Of a DNA stretch of 64,000 nucleotides, positions 54,473-62,439 are shown in pieces. Under the pieces are notes generated by a model. That model did no database searches. It saw only the letters and a program-made list of their open reading frames with translations, and was not told the origin of the DNA. The stretch comes from Brienomyrus brachyistius (Eukaryota; Chordata; Actinopteri; Osteoglossiformes; Mormyridae): NCBI RefSeq assembly GCF_023856365.1, contig NW_026042406.1, positions 124,001-188,000 of the forward strand, in the 5' to 3' direction. How positions within the stretch are numbered: position 1 is the stretch's first letter; the number at the start of each line of letters is the position of its first letter. The position numbers and the translations under genes are program-made.

Positions 54473-55005
54473 CTAACAAGCATAACAATCTTTAAATAGT
54501 TTTAACGAACATACATTTTGCGGCTTTGAAAGTTTATCGGCATTAACACGGCTAATACACTTGTGATATTTCTTGATAAACTCGGATACTAGAGCGTCGT
54601 TTTTCCTCAAGTCGTCAGAGTACAACATCATAGTCTCTTGAAATGAAAGTCCCTTGAAGCGCCGGTAGAGGAAAAAGGCGACGTGGGCCCCGCACGTGGA
54701 AGAAAAGTCATGTTGAACTTGACGCGTATTATACCTTATTTCGGTAGCGTGCCTCCCCAACTCTTTGGGTAGTAAGGGGAATCGGGGGGATAACCGTAAG
54801 AATCAAAGAAGGAGGCTTTACCCTCTTGGGGCTCCAAAATTATCCCGATCCAGTGTTCACCCTCTCTATTCTGGTCATGCGTGTTTGCGACCAGAAAAGC
54901 GGGCCTGGTCTCTATGCGGGTGGGTAATAAATCGCTAGGCCACACGCCTCCAAAAGCATCCCCCAGCAGGGGCCGTAAAACGCATTCCAGCTGGTGAGTG
55001 TTCAT
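54473..55005 (-). pseudogene. Adenain-like protease (element B), one frameshift
   Basis: ATG 55005 opens MNTHQLECVLRPLLG. The catalytic His lies in REGEHWIGIILE, followed by FFDSYGYPP. The catalytic Cys lies in SSTCGAHVAFFLYRR, but in a different frame: the two open pieces (55005-54736 and 54760-54473) overlap, and a one-base change near 54750 separates them. The rest is well conserved, including the end after LSFQETMMLYSDDLRKNDA. The lesion sits next to short homopolymers and could be a sequencing error; otherwise the protein lacks its catalytic Cys. Confidence 0.88.
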
Positions 55006-55019
55006 GATGATGATGATGA

Positions 55020-56333
55020 TTAAAAGTCCACCAAAACCTGTCTCTTGGCGTTTATTTCAATCACGCTGTCGAAGCAGGCGTAGACGATGAGACTCATGGT
55101 TCGAGGTAGTGGGGCTCTGAACCTTAAATCCAGACGGCACGTGCCGCTGATGGCGGGTGACAGGGCACCGCCGTCCAGCTCGTCGTCTCGGGAGAGATTG
55201 AGAGCAAATAGCGAGTATCCGTTTTCAAAATCCTCGCGGTTGATGCATAAGGGCGAATCCTTTAAATGCCTGTTTGTAGCCAGGAAAAGGTTGTAAAACT
55301 CTCTGACCGACTGCCTCGCTCTAAAATCGGGCTGGAACGGTTTGCTGGGTATGTGTCGCCCGTTGACTGAGAGGCTCAGAAATTCCAGGTCACAATGCTG
55401 AAACCTGAACGGCTTTCTGTTTCGCGTGCCCACGAACGCGGCGTGGTCCACGATCCCCAAAACGATGTAGCGCGGTAAGTTGCCCAGGAAGAGGTTGTCC
55501 TGCGGGCAAACCCGCGATTGTGCGGGCAGCGTATAATTTTTAACGACTACCCTGCTTATAGGGTACAGGGCGTTTGCTTTCATGAGAGCGGCCGAGTGAC
55601 CCAGTGACACCGCCGGGGAGACCTCCACTTTTTTCACAAACAGGCTGGCCCTCAGTATTTTCAGCTCGTAATCGGTGTCATTTCTACACATGAGACTAAA
55701 GTCGCTTTTAGCCTTTACAAACTTTAAGCGTATATCCACGTTGTTTAACAGCATTCGTTCGCTGAAAAAAATATCGGCGTGTATAGGACCCATCAGAGAA
55801 AACTCCTGAGAGTTTCTACAGAAGGCGGCTCGCTTCTGTAACCCCACGTTGGGGCCCTGCGCTGAGACGTCCACGCTATCCAAGTCGCCCCCGACGTCTT
55901 TGTACCAGAGCCCTGCCGAAAACTGACTCTCTAGCGTATCCGTAGAAAAATTGAGCAGGGTCTCTATGACTGACCTATAGGGGTGCGTGGCCGACGAAGA
56001 ACTGATCAGGACGTCGTTCAGACTCACATCCAGCTGGGAGAATATGCCGTTTAGCGGGTACTGTATAATACCGCAGGGGTCGGCGTCAAGCAGGGGGGCT
56101 CCATCGGCCCTAACGATCTTGAGCCTTAGATATAGCAGTGTAGAGTTGAGGTCCACATAGAAATTGCCCGACCCCGGTATTAGGAAATCCAAAACATCCT
56201 GATCGGTAATGGAATTTAATGGGTTGATTTCTACATAATTGGTCTGATCTATGGATAATTGCGTCATAGGGGCCGCAAACAGGTCCAATTCAGATTTGGT
56301 ACATTCAGCCGAGAGCCGGTGAGCTAGAGCCAT
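55020..56333 (-). CDS. MCP: Major capsid protein, double jelly-roll (element B, intact)
   Basis: A 437-aa uninterrupted frame from ATG 56333. Landmarks in order are SELDLFAAPMTQLSIDQ, FYVDLNSTLLYLRLKIV, GIFSQLDVSLNDVLI, ATHPYRSVIETLLNFS, FSLMGPIHADIFFSERML, FLGNLPRYIVLGIVDH and the end SLIVYACFDSVIEIN. The order matches the broken element A gene throughout, and the length fits the family of animal Polinton/adintovirus MCPs. Trimers of it would form the icosahedral facets. It is preceded by the core gene, which overlaps the MCP start by about ten bases. A full capsid frame in a genomic copy suggests a recent insertion or selection. Confidence 0.93.
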   Translation of the reverse strand: MALAHRLSAECTKSELDLFAAPMTQLSIDQTNYVEINPLNSITDQDVLDFLIPGSGNFYVDLNSTLLYLRLKIVRADGAPLLDADPCGIIQYPLNGIFSQLDVSLNDVLISSSSATHPYRSVIETLLNFSTDTLESQFSAGLWYKDVGGDLDSVDVSAQGPNVGLQKRAAFCRNSQEFSLMGPIHADIFFSERMLLNNVDIRLKFVKAKSDFSLMCRNDTDYELKILRASLFVKKVEVSPAVSLGHSAALMKANALYPISRVVVKNYTLPAQSRVCPQDNLFLGNLPRYIVLGIVDHAAFVGTRNRKPFRFQHCDLEFLSLSVNGRHIPSKPFQPDFRARQSVREFYNLFLATNRHLKDSPLCINREDFENGYSLFALNLSRDDELDGGALSPAISGTCRLDLRFRAPLPRTMSLIVYACFDSVIEINAKRQVLVDF

Positions 56334-56788
56334 TCTTGTTTACGCTGCGTTTTCTCTCTCTTAAAATATGTCCCCGGGGGGTTTCTTGTTTCTCTTAGCT
56401 GGTCGAGACTTGGGAATCCTGACGACTCTGCCAGGTTTTTTTTTTTTTTACGACTTTCCTGAAGGGCTCTCGTTCTACTCCCCCTCCTCCTCCGAGACAG
56501 GAATAGCAGACCCGACCCTTCCTGCTTGGGGTCAGCTGTGTTTGTAAAACGGCCGCTGACTACAGAGCTGGCGAGATCCGAACCTATTCCTTTGACCGCC
56601 GATTTCAAATGAGGTTTCGCTATGTCGACCCCACGCTTAAGAAAGGGTAAAACAAATCTAAAAGCCCTACTGAGCATGGACCCCAACCCACGCCCGTACA
56701 TCACGGGGCTCCCCGCAAAACCGGGGAGCCCATGTCCCGCCTGACTGGTGTAATACGTAATAAATCTCTGTGGATTGTGGTAAGCCAT
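56324..56788 (-). CDS. Virion core protein, pX/mu-like (element B)
   Basis: The 154-aa frame starts at ATG 56788. It shares YYTSQAGHGLPGFAGSPVMY, then GLGSMLSRAFRFVLPFLKRG, KPHLKSAVKGIGSDL and QEGSGLLFL with element A, followed by a Arg/Lys-rich tail. Its tail differs in length and overlaps the MCP start by 10 bases. A poly-A/T run near 56437 (T11 on the plus strand) lies inside the tail and may have shifted its frame. Likely role: DNA condensation or capsid-genome contact. Confidence 0.7.
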   Translation of the reverse strand: MAYHNPQRFITYYTSQAGHGLPGFAGSPVMYGRGLGSMLSRAFRFVLPFLKRGVDIAKPHLKSAVKGIGSDLASSVVSGRFTNTADPKQEGSGLLFLSRRRRGSRTRALQESRKKKKNLAESSGFPSLDQLRETRNPPGTYFKREKTQRKQEWL

Positions 56789-56803
56789 TGTTTTCTTTTT
56801 TTT

Positions 56804-57589
56804 TTAAACGGGGCGAAAGTGTAGCTTGACGATCGTTTTTCCGTAGGAGAAATTAATCAGAGTATTCTGATCGTTCTTTATCTCGATATGCAAATTCTGT
56901 AGGCTCTGCTTGTTCACCGGTACGTACTGCAGCTTGTGGAACGGCAAAGTGACTACGTCGCCGAACGCACCGTCTATTTTAACGGTTCTGAGGAGCGGGA
57001 CTACAAATTCCCCCACGTGCTGCGGTTCCACGATGTTACAGTAGACGTACATATTGTAGAATCCCGCGTGAATGTCGCCCGGGTAGGGTGAGGTCGACCC
57101 GCTACCTCCTCCTAGGTTATACCACTGACCCGGCTCAAAGCCCAGCATGTAGGCCAGAGTAGGTTTAAATTGGATCTTGTATTTATGGTTTCCCGTCATA
57201 TTAACCCTTCGTGTAATCTCGCTGTATGAGAAGGAAACTTCGGTACCTAATTTTTTTAACGTAGCGTTGATTTCTGTCACAATCTGTTTCAGAGATTCAT
57301 AATAGCCCACTTTAATTTTCCGAGGAAAAAGGTAAGGTAGGTCCACTAAAGGATCGGCCTCTCTCTTTGCCTCCGCCTCCGTATCCCGCAATTCAAAAGT
57401 ATTATCCGGGTGTGTAACATTTCGCCACGTGTAACAATACATGATTTCAGCCAGAGCTACTTCGTAAGGCCCCCGTAGCTCTATAGGTCGCGAGAGCATC
57501 ACGGTGTAATCCGAACTCTGGTTATCGGGGAAGATGGAGAGACAAGAGTTTGACGGTAGCGTGAGGTAAAAAGAGGGGCGGGCGTCCAT
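56804..57589 (-). CDS. Penton-like minor capsid protein (element B, intact)
   Basis: A 261-aa uninterrupted frame from ATG 57589. It begins SFYLTLPSNSCLSIFPDNQ, then PYEVALAEIMYCYTWRNV, LAYMLGFEPGQWYNLGGG, GDIHAGFYNMYVYCNIVEPQ and LLRTVKIDGAFGDVVTLPF, ending KTIVKLHFRPV. This is the single jelly-roll protein predicted to build capsid vertices. The damaged element A gene shows the same order. T-rich DNA (57590-57620) separates it from the integrase. Confidence 0.9.
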   Translation of the reverse strand: MDARPSFYLTLPSNSCLSIFPDNQSSDYTVMLSRPIELRGPYEVALAEIMYCYTWRNVTHPDNTFELRDTEAEAKREADPLVDLPYLFPRKIKVGYYESLKQIVTEINATLKKLGTEVSFSYSEITRRVNMTGNHKYKIQFKPTLAYMLGFEPGQWYNLGGGSGSTSPYPGDIHAGFYNMYVYCNIVEPQHVGEFVVPLLRTVKIDGAFGDVVTLPFHKLQYVPVNKQSLQNLHIEIKNDQNTLINFSYGKTIVKLHFRPV

Positions 57590-57626
57590 TTTCTTTTTTT
57601 TTCTTTTTTTTCTCTTTTTTAAAAAA

Positions 57627-58708
57627 TTAAACCTGTATCAAGTCCGACCGCGGTATCCACGAATCGAACCTCGAGGGCCAACCCTGCCAATGTACTAAAA
57701 TCCACTTTTTCCCCTTTCTGTCGGTCTTTGAGCCTATAACCTTCTCGACCTTGAACGCGCGTCTCGGAGATATTTTGACTTTCTGCAGCTCCGCTTCATA
57801 AAATGTTCCCTCGAGTATTTCACCGCTCACGTCCCTCAATTTATATACCGGTGGGGATCTGGGTACACGTTCGCATATGACAAAGTACTCGTCCGTAAAT
57901 GTCTGCTCGTACTTTTTGTCAAATATCTGACTGTGCTTGGAGACTCTCACAGTGTCCCCTATGTTAAACTTAAAACGTGGCCGTGTGCTTTTTTTCTTCA
58001 GGGGACCGTATAGATTATCAAATACTAGATGAGCATTATCGGGCCTGACCTCGGCAGGTTTCATTTTAATAGCGTCCATTTTATTAGATCGTCCAACACG
58101 TCCACATATCGCCGGGTGTTTTTAGCCGTAAAGTACCTGTACATCCTCTCTTTTAACGTTCGATTAAATCTCTCTACGATGGAAGCTTTAAGTTCACTAG
58201 CCGTAGTGAAATGGGTGATTTTATGAGTTTTTAAAAGTTTCTGAAAAGTCCCATTTAAAAACTCCTTACCGGCATCCGTCTGTAGCTTGAGGGGGACGCC
58301 CCCCTCGGTTAAAATAGAATCAAAGGCCTCCTTTACAGCTTCCCCAGTCTTGTTTCTTATAGCACGCGCGTAGGCTTTTTTAGAAAAAACATCAATCACC
58401 GTAAGGAGGTATTTTAACCCCTCGTTGTATTTGGCCAGCCCTTGCATGTCGCATAAATCGGCCTGCCACTGATACATGGCTCTCGGAACAAACACTCTGT
58501 TCCTGGGGAAATTCTTTTTAACCGGTTTATGTAAAGTATAACTGTCTTGCATAGACAGCCAGTCTCTGATGTCATCAGCAGCCACTTTTTTCCCCGTATC
58601 TTGCTGCACGGCTCTCTGCAGTCTGGAGACACCTCCGTATGACCCCGGTTGGCTGGGGTCATAGTACGAACTGCTCAAGACGCGAGCTGTAGTCTTGGCA
58701 ACAGACAT
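57627..58708 (-). pseudogene. INT: Retrovirus-like integrase with chromodomain-like end (element B)
   Basis: ATG 58708 begins MSVAKTTARVLSS. The zinc-binding/N-terminal part precedes HKPVKKNFPRNRVFVP. The catalytic acidic residues are in WQADLCDM, LQTDAGKEF and the VERFNRTLKERM region. A small deletion after YVDVLDDLI (near 58080) removes a segment present in element A (AYNNTHHS) and shifts the frame. The C-terminal part (58079-57627) continues with MKPAEVRPDN and a chromodomain-like end (FKVEKVIGSK ... WILVHWQGWPSRFDSWIP). All catalytic residues are on the intact first part, but the protein would be truncated. Confidence 0.9.
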
Positions 58709-58748
58709 GCTTTTCACACACTGAGTGGGGGGAGAGCGGGGTGCGGCG

Positions 58749-58755
58749 TTTTATA
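58749..58755 (-). promoter_or_regulatory. TATA box of the integrase gene
   Basis: The minus strand reads GCTATAAAACGCC, with TATAAAA at 58755-58749, about 41 bases upstream of the ATG at 58708. It is a plausible RNA polymerase II core promoter for the leftward gene. Confidence 0.6.
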
Positions 58756-58879
58756 GCTGACTGTGGATGGGGGTTGTTAAGAGACTGAGTGAACATCAGT
58801 GAAATTTTGTGTGTTTTTTCTACATTTAACCCATATTGTGTAGTTTGTTTTTTAATTATTATTATTTTACAAAAGAGTT

Positions 58880-58962
58880 TAGCTGGGGTGGGGATCGAAC
58901 CCACGCGGACATACGTCCATTGGATCTTAAGTCCAACGCCTTAACCACTCGGCCAACCTGCT
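58880..58962 (-). tRNA. tRNA-Leu(UAA)-like gene inside element B
   Basis: The minus strand folds as a class II tRNA of 83 nt. The D-arm is GGCCGAGTGGTTAAGGCG, matching the Pol III A box. The anticodon stem TTGGA/TCCAA encloses CTTAAGA with anticodon TAA. The variable arm GGAC-GTAT-GTCC is a perfect 4-bp stem, and the T-arm GTGGG-TTCGATC-CCCAC contains a good B box. The acceptor stem has two mismatches (positions 4:69 and 7:66). A TTTT terminator follows about 9 bases downstream. It lies between the integrase and the Bcl-2-like gene. It could be functional, a decayed copy or an insertion. Confidence 0.8.
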
Positions 58963-59110
58963 CAGCATTTTTACCCGTTATTTTACAAAGACTATTACAA
59001 CGGTATTCAAGTTTTAATTTTTTTTTATTTTTGCAATTAGTGAAAGATATATTTTAAAAAAGCTGGTATACAATTTGTGAAGGTTACATTTTCAAAATGC
59101 AGGTATACAT

Positions 59111-59581
59111 TTAGTTACAGCCGTGACAGTTGTTGAGGTAGATTAGCGATGTCACATGCAGTAAAGTGGATATAGTGGCTTTTTCAACGATACATGTATG
59201 TAGAGTAGAAAGCATCTGATTAACATCGATAGGCTGCTTATCATGAAATTTAGAGGTGACTACATCTACTATTAAAGCGTAAAATACAAAAATGTGATTA
59301 CAGTCAAATTCATTGTCAGGAATACAAGATAGACAAGCGCGTATGAGACTTTCGGGGGAATGTCTTTCACCCTCTGACATCAGTTGAGTAAGTAAATCCA
59401 TCCCCCGCTGATAATTTTCTCCGACTTGAGAAATCTCAAATAACACTCTATGAAAGCAGCAACAAGCATAATCATCCCGACAATCACTTTTATCAATAGC
59501 ACGCAACAATAGTGGACTAACTTTTTCTAAAAAAACATTTAACATAAACCGCCGTAAGGGTCTGCTGATACCGTTCCCCAT
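59111..59581 (-). CDS. Bcl-2-like protein (possible viral apoptosis regulator)
   Basis: An intact frame of about 156 aa from ATG 59581. The stretch LFEISQVGENYQRGMDLL aligns with the BH3 helix of Bcl-2 proteins, with the Leu-x3-Gly-Glu pattern. It is followed at family spacing by a BH1-like segment (DNEFDCNHIFVFYALIVDVV), where the usual Asn-Trp-Gly is replaced by Asp-Cys-Asn. A BH2-type Trp and a C-terminal membrane anchor are not evident. Some adintoviruses are known to carry Bcl-2-like genes. The assignment rests on helix pattern and spacing, not on high identity. No such gene is seen in element A. Confidence 0.5.
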   Translation of the reverse strand: MGNGISRPLRRFMLNVFLEKVSPLLLRAIDKSDCRDDYACCCFHRVLFEISQVGENYQRGMDLLTQLMSEGERHSPESLIRACLSCIPDNEFDCNHIFVFYALIVDVVTSKFHDKQPIDVNQMLSTLHTCIVEKATISTLLHVTSLIYLNNCHGCN

Positions 59582-59599
59582 CACAAGATGCTTTTTGTT

Positions 59600-60205
59600 T
59601 TAGTCTCGGGCCTCCCAACGAGTCAGAAATTCTTCTTCCAGGATCTGCTTAAACGCTGGGTTCTGTTCAAACAGATCTTGTTCCAGTCGAGTGATTTCCA
59701 CCATGCCGTTGCGGGCCTCACGCAGATCGTACAGGATAGCTTCCACGGCCCCCTCCAACCTGCCGGCGGCCGCTCGGATGCCCAGGGTCGATAGAACGTG
59801 GGTCAAGGCGGGTGTCAGCCGATCGGTCCAGAGGTCACGCAACACAGAGTCAAAGTGTATGTAAAAGTAATTTCTGCCTGGAGGAAACAGACAAGGGTGT
59901 TGTCTCTGACTGGGGTGATCCACTTCACAACCGTAGCAGTTTCTCTCTTGATGCTTCCTGATGACTGAGGTTAAAAGGCCCACTATCATAGCCTTAATAC
60001 AAGCCAACATCCCACGGCAGAGAGCCGGTCTGGAGAGAAGCGTGCAGATCTCAGGCGTCGGAGGGTCCTCTCCAGGATCAGAGGCCGGTGATGATGGGGG
60101 GGTTGGAAGGAGCTCCCCGGGATCAGAGGTCAGGGTTGCTGCTGGAGCCTCATTGTCCCCGCTTTCACCGTCGCTATAATTTGCTGCTGCTGCTGCTGCT
60201 GCCAT
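59600..60205 (-). CDS. Cys/HPSQ-motif adintovirus protein (element B, intact)
   Basis: A 201-aa frame from ATG 60205. It starts with a seven-Ala run encoded by a GCT/GCA repeat, then an acidic Ser/Pro-rich leader (TPPSSPASDPGEDPPTPE). The conserved core is CYGCEVDHPSQRQHPCL, followed by NYFYIHFDSVLRDLWTDR and RLEGAVEAILYDLREARN, ending in a acidic helical tail. The same core order occurs in element A at 26722-27420. Conserved Cys and His suggest a zinc-binding domain. The sequence family is unknown to me; a regulatory role fits its position beside the possible PC4-like gene. Confidence 0.7.
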   Translation of the reverse strand: MAAAAAAANYSDGESGDNEAPAATLTSDPGELLPTPPSSPASDPGEDPPTPEICTLLSRPALCRGMLACIKAMIVGLLTSVIRKHQERNCYGCEVDHPSQRQHPCLFPPGRNYFYIHFDSVLRDLWTDRLTPALTHVLSTLGIRAAAGRLEGAVEAILYDLREARNGMVEITRLEQDLFEQNPAFKQILEEEFLTRWEARD

Positions 60206-60238
60206 GATGTTTGTGAAAAGGGGTTGTAACAGAGTCCA

Positions 60239-60247
60239 CTTTATATA
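60239..60247 (-). promoter_or_regulatory. TATA box overlapping the stop codon of the upstream gene
   Basis: The minus strand reads GCTATATAAAGTGG. The TAA stop of the 60879-60241 gene forms part of this TATATAAA motif, which lies about 35 bases before ATG 60205. One sequence thus appears to end one gene and start transcription of the next. Confidence 0.6.
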
Positions 60248-60879
60248 GCGACGGTGGGTGAGGGGGTGAGGGGGGTCCTTACGGCGTAGGTTTTGTCATC
60301 TCCCCGACTCTCCTTAAACATCGCTTGGTAGTAACCAGACTTTTCTTGAATCATCTGCATCCAAATCACTAACGGTATTCTCAGGCCAAAACAGTCGCAT
60401 TTAGGCCACTGCCATATATTCACCATTCTCTTGTCCAGCTCCCCGGTCACGTCCCACTTCATAATGGTGGTACGCTGTTTACGAGCATCTCTATAGTGCA
60501 TCTCCATTCTTCCAGTCTCGACCTCAAGGTCGGGGTCGGTGCTCTCCTCCATCATCGGGGTAACGACAGTCTTCAAGTTTCCCCATTCCGTTTCGGAAAA
60601 AGTCACCAGATACGGGTCGTCTTTCGGGGGGTCTGGGCCGTCTCCGGTGACCTGAAAGACGCGCAGTTCCTCCGCAACGTTGTCAAAGAGGCAGACCAGT
60701 TTATTCCCGTTGGGCAGCTCCCAGATAGCCCTCGGGTCTTCCGACGGTCGCATCATAGGTACCCGTCTACGTGCCGTATGAATCTTCCTGGGAGCCCCCG
60801 GAGGCTGCATAATGGCCTCCTGCTCCTGTTGAGTCTTAGAAGGTGAGGTTGAATCTTTCATTTCGGAAGTCCCAGACAT
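60241..60879 (-). CDS. Possible PC4-like DNA-binding protein, element B
   Basis: A 212-aa intact frame from ATG 60879. A Gln/Pro/Arg-rich leader is followed by IWELPNGNKLVCLFDNVAEE, then VTFSETEWGNLKTVV. The succession of beta strands and the EW-x2-LK helix resembles the PC4/p15 transcription-coactivator fold, which binds single-stranded DNA; this is a structural guess. The C-terminal third (MVNIWQWPKCDCFGLRIPLV) is unlike known PC4 proteins. There is no homologue in the surviving part of element A. It is the last gene before the repeats at the right edge of element B. Confidence 0.5.
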   Translation of the reverse strand: MSGTSEMKDSTSPSKTQQEQEAIMQPPGAPRKIHTARRRVPMMRPSEDPRAIWELPNGNKLVCLFDNVAEELRVFQVTGDGPDPPKDDPYLVTFSETEWGNLKTVVTPMMEESTDPDLEVETGRMEMHYRDARKQRTTIMKWDVTGELDKRMVNIWQWPKCDCFGLRIPLVIWMQMIQEKSGYYQAMFKESRGDDKTYAVRTPLTPSPTVAI

Positions 60880-61070
60880 GTCTGTATTTTTTGAAAAGAT
60901 AGAGTTGGCCCTGCAGCGCGAAGCTCCCTATATTCTACACGGCCTGCTCGTGGGGGCGTGGTACGGATGAAGATGATGCCTCTAGGAGGAGGAAAAGGCC
61001 CCCCGCTCGACGTAATACAATTTAATTGTCTCTGTCACCCCATATCTGCACGGTCATGTATGACAAACAA
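60880..61070. promoter_or_regulatory. Upstream region of the PC4-like gene
   Basis: The minus strand has GAATATAGGG about 55 bases before ATG 60879, a weak TATA-like motif, in a GC-rich setting. Confidence 0.35.
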
Positions 61071-61345
61071 AACTATAAACAGAATTTACTGGCGGGCAAA
61101 TTGTCAGACTTGATGTATGACCAGGTGGTACGGCCTTGATGATGCTACTCGTGCCTGTGTAAGAAAATTATCTGTAATTTGGGACGTATGTGAAAACAAA
61201 ACTTTAAACAGAATTTACTGGAGGGCAAAAGTGTCAGACTCGATGTATGGCCCGCGTGGCCGGGTAGGGGGGCGCCTCGATGGCCAGGTGGCACGGCCCT
61301 GCAGAATTTACTGGCGGACAAATTGACAGACTCGATGTATGTCTC
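61071..61345. repeat. Three degenerate direct repeats at the right edge of element B
   Basis: Each unit contains AACAGAATTTACTGG, then GTCAGACT(T/C)GATGTATG or a close form; the first two also contain CCAGGTGG(T/C)ACGGCC. Units start at about 61071, 61200 and 61300. The spacing is irregular (about 130 and 100 bases). They could be regulatory repeats or part of a decayed terminal region. Confidence 0.75.
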
Positions 61346-62439
61346 GACTTATGACCTTTACAAATTGGCGCCATACGCCGATGTGATACAAACGCTCGCG
61401 TGAGGAAAAAACACACGGTCAAAACTAGCGCCGAGCGTTTTTATTGGACGATAGACCCTGCACCTCCTCCTCTCATTCTTTGCTCCAACTTTACCATTTT
61501 ATCCCACAGTCTCTCACAGTTTCTCTCAGACTCGCGCAGCAGCACGCCTCTCAGCTCTCCCGCATCGCTCTCTCCGAGGATTATCCAAAGCCGTGCGGAC
61601 CTTTCCGCGCTACCGCACCAGTATGTGAATAAGTCCTTTGCTGATTCTCCGAAGCCCGGGGACCTTACCACGCTACCGCACACCGTACGCTCGCGCTCCA
61701 TCAGGTAACCCAGCCACGCTCACTCCCGCCCGCGCCCCACAAAATAATAATAATAATAACTTATTCAAATAACACACGCTCATAAGCACTCTCATCAATA
61801 TCATTTTTAAAATAATACACACTCATAAGCACTCTCCTCAATATCATTTTAAAATAATAAACATTTAAAATAAGCATTTAAAATAATAAATAATTAAATC
61901 CAAATACCATTGCATCACTAACACAACCAACCCATGCCCCCTAAGCCACAATCATTTAAAATAATAAATAAATAATTAAATACAAATACCATTGCAGCAG
62001 TTACACAACCAACCCCCGGGGAAGAAGACAAAAAAAAATATTTAAATAAATAATTAAATCCACATGCTATTGCGTCAGTTACACAACCAAGCTCAACCCA
62101 CTACAACATAAGCTCCGCCCACTGAACTTTTGAACGTGACCTTTGACCCGACCTGTCATTTTGACGAAAGCGGTATTGCATCTCTCTCTTACATGAAATT
62201 ACTTTCTAAGAACATTTTATTTTGTAATTCAAATTTTTCTTATTTTTCAAACCAAAAAGTTACAGCACTCTCATATAATACACTTCAGCCATTCACATTT
62301 ATAAAACAATATGACCAATCACTAGTTCAACCTCCCAGCCATTTATCCTTCAAAAACATGGCCCTAGAAACATTCCCACATTTTCATTATACCTCGTTTC
62401 CCATTTAGTCTGTCCAACATTTTTTCATATGAAGCTGCC
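61346..62439. repeat. AT-rich DNA with further tandem repeats
   Basis: Two copies of a unit with CTCATAAGCACTCTC and TCAATATCATTTT lie at about 61777-61855. Three copies of a unit with AATACCATTGCA or a variant, then ACACAACCAA, lie at about 61895-62090. Neither array codes for protein. The segment at about 61400-61740 is GC-richer, with no recognised gene. Confidence 0.6.

Larger units (their letters stand above)
53930..60900 (-). mobile_element. Adintovirus element B (right-hand half)
   Basis: The region carries protease, MCP, core, penton, integrase and accessory genes in the same order and orientation as the right half of element A, but with strongly diverged proteins. PolB, ATPase and the small basic gene are absent. 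The right end is not defined: no inverted copy of a TIR is seen before 64000. Most genes are open, which implies a younger insertion than element A. Confidence 0.88.
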
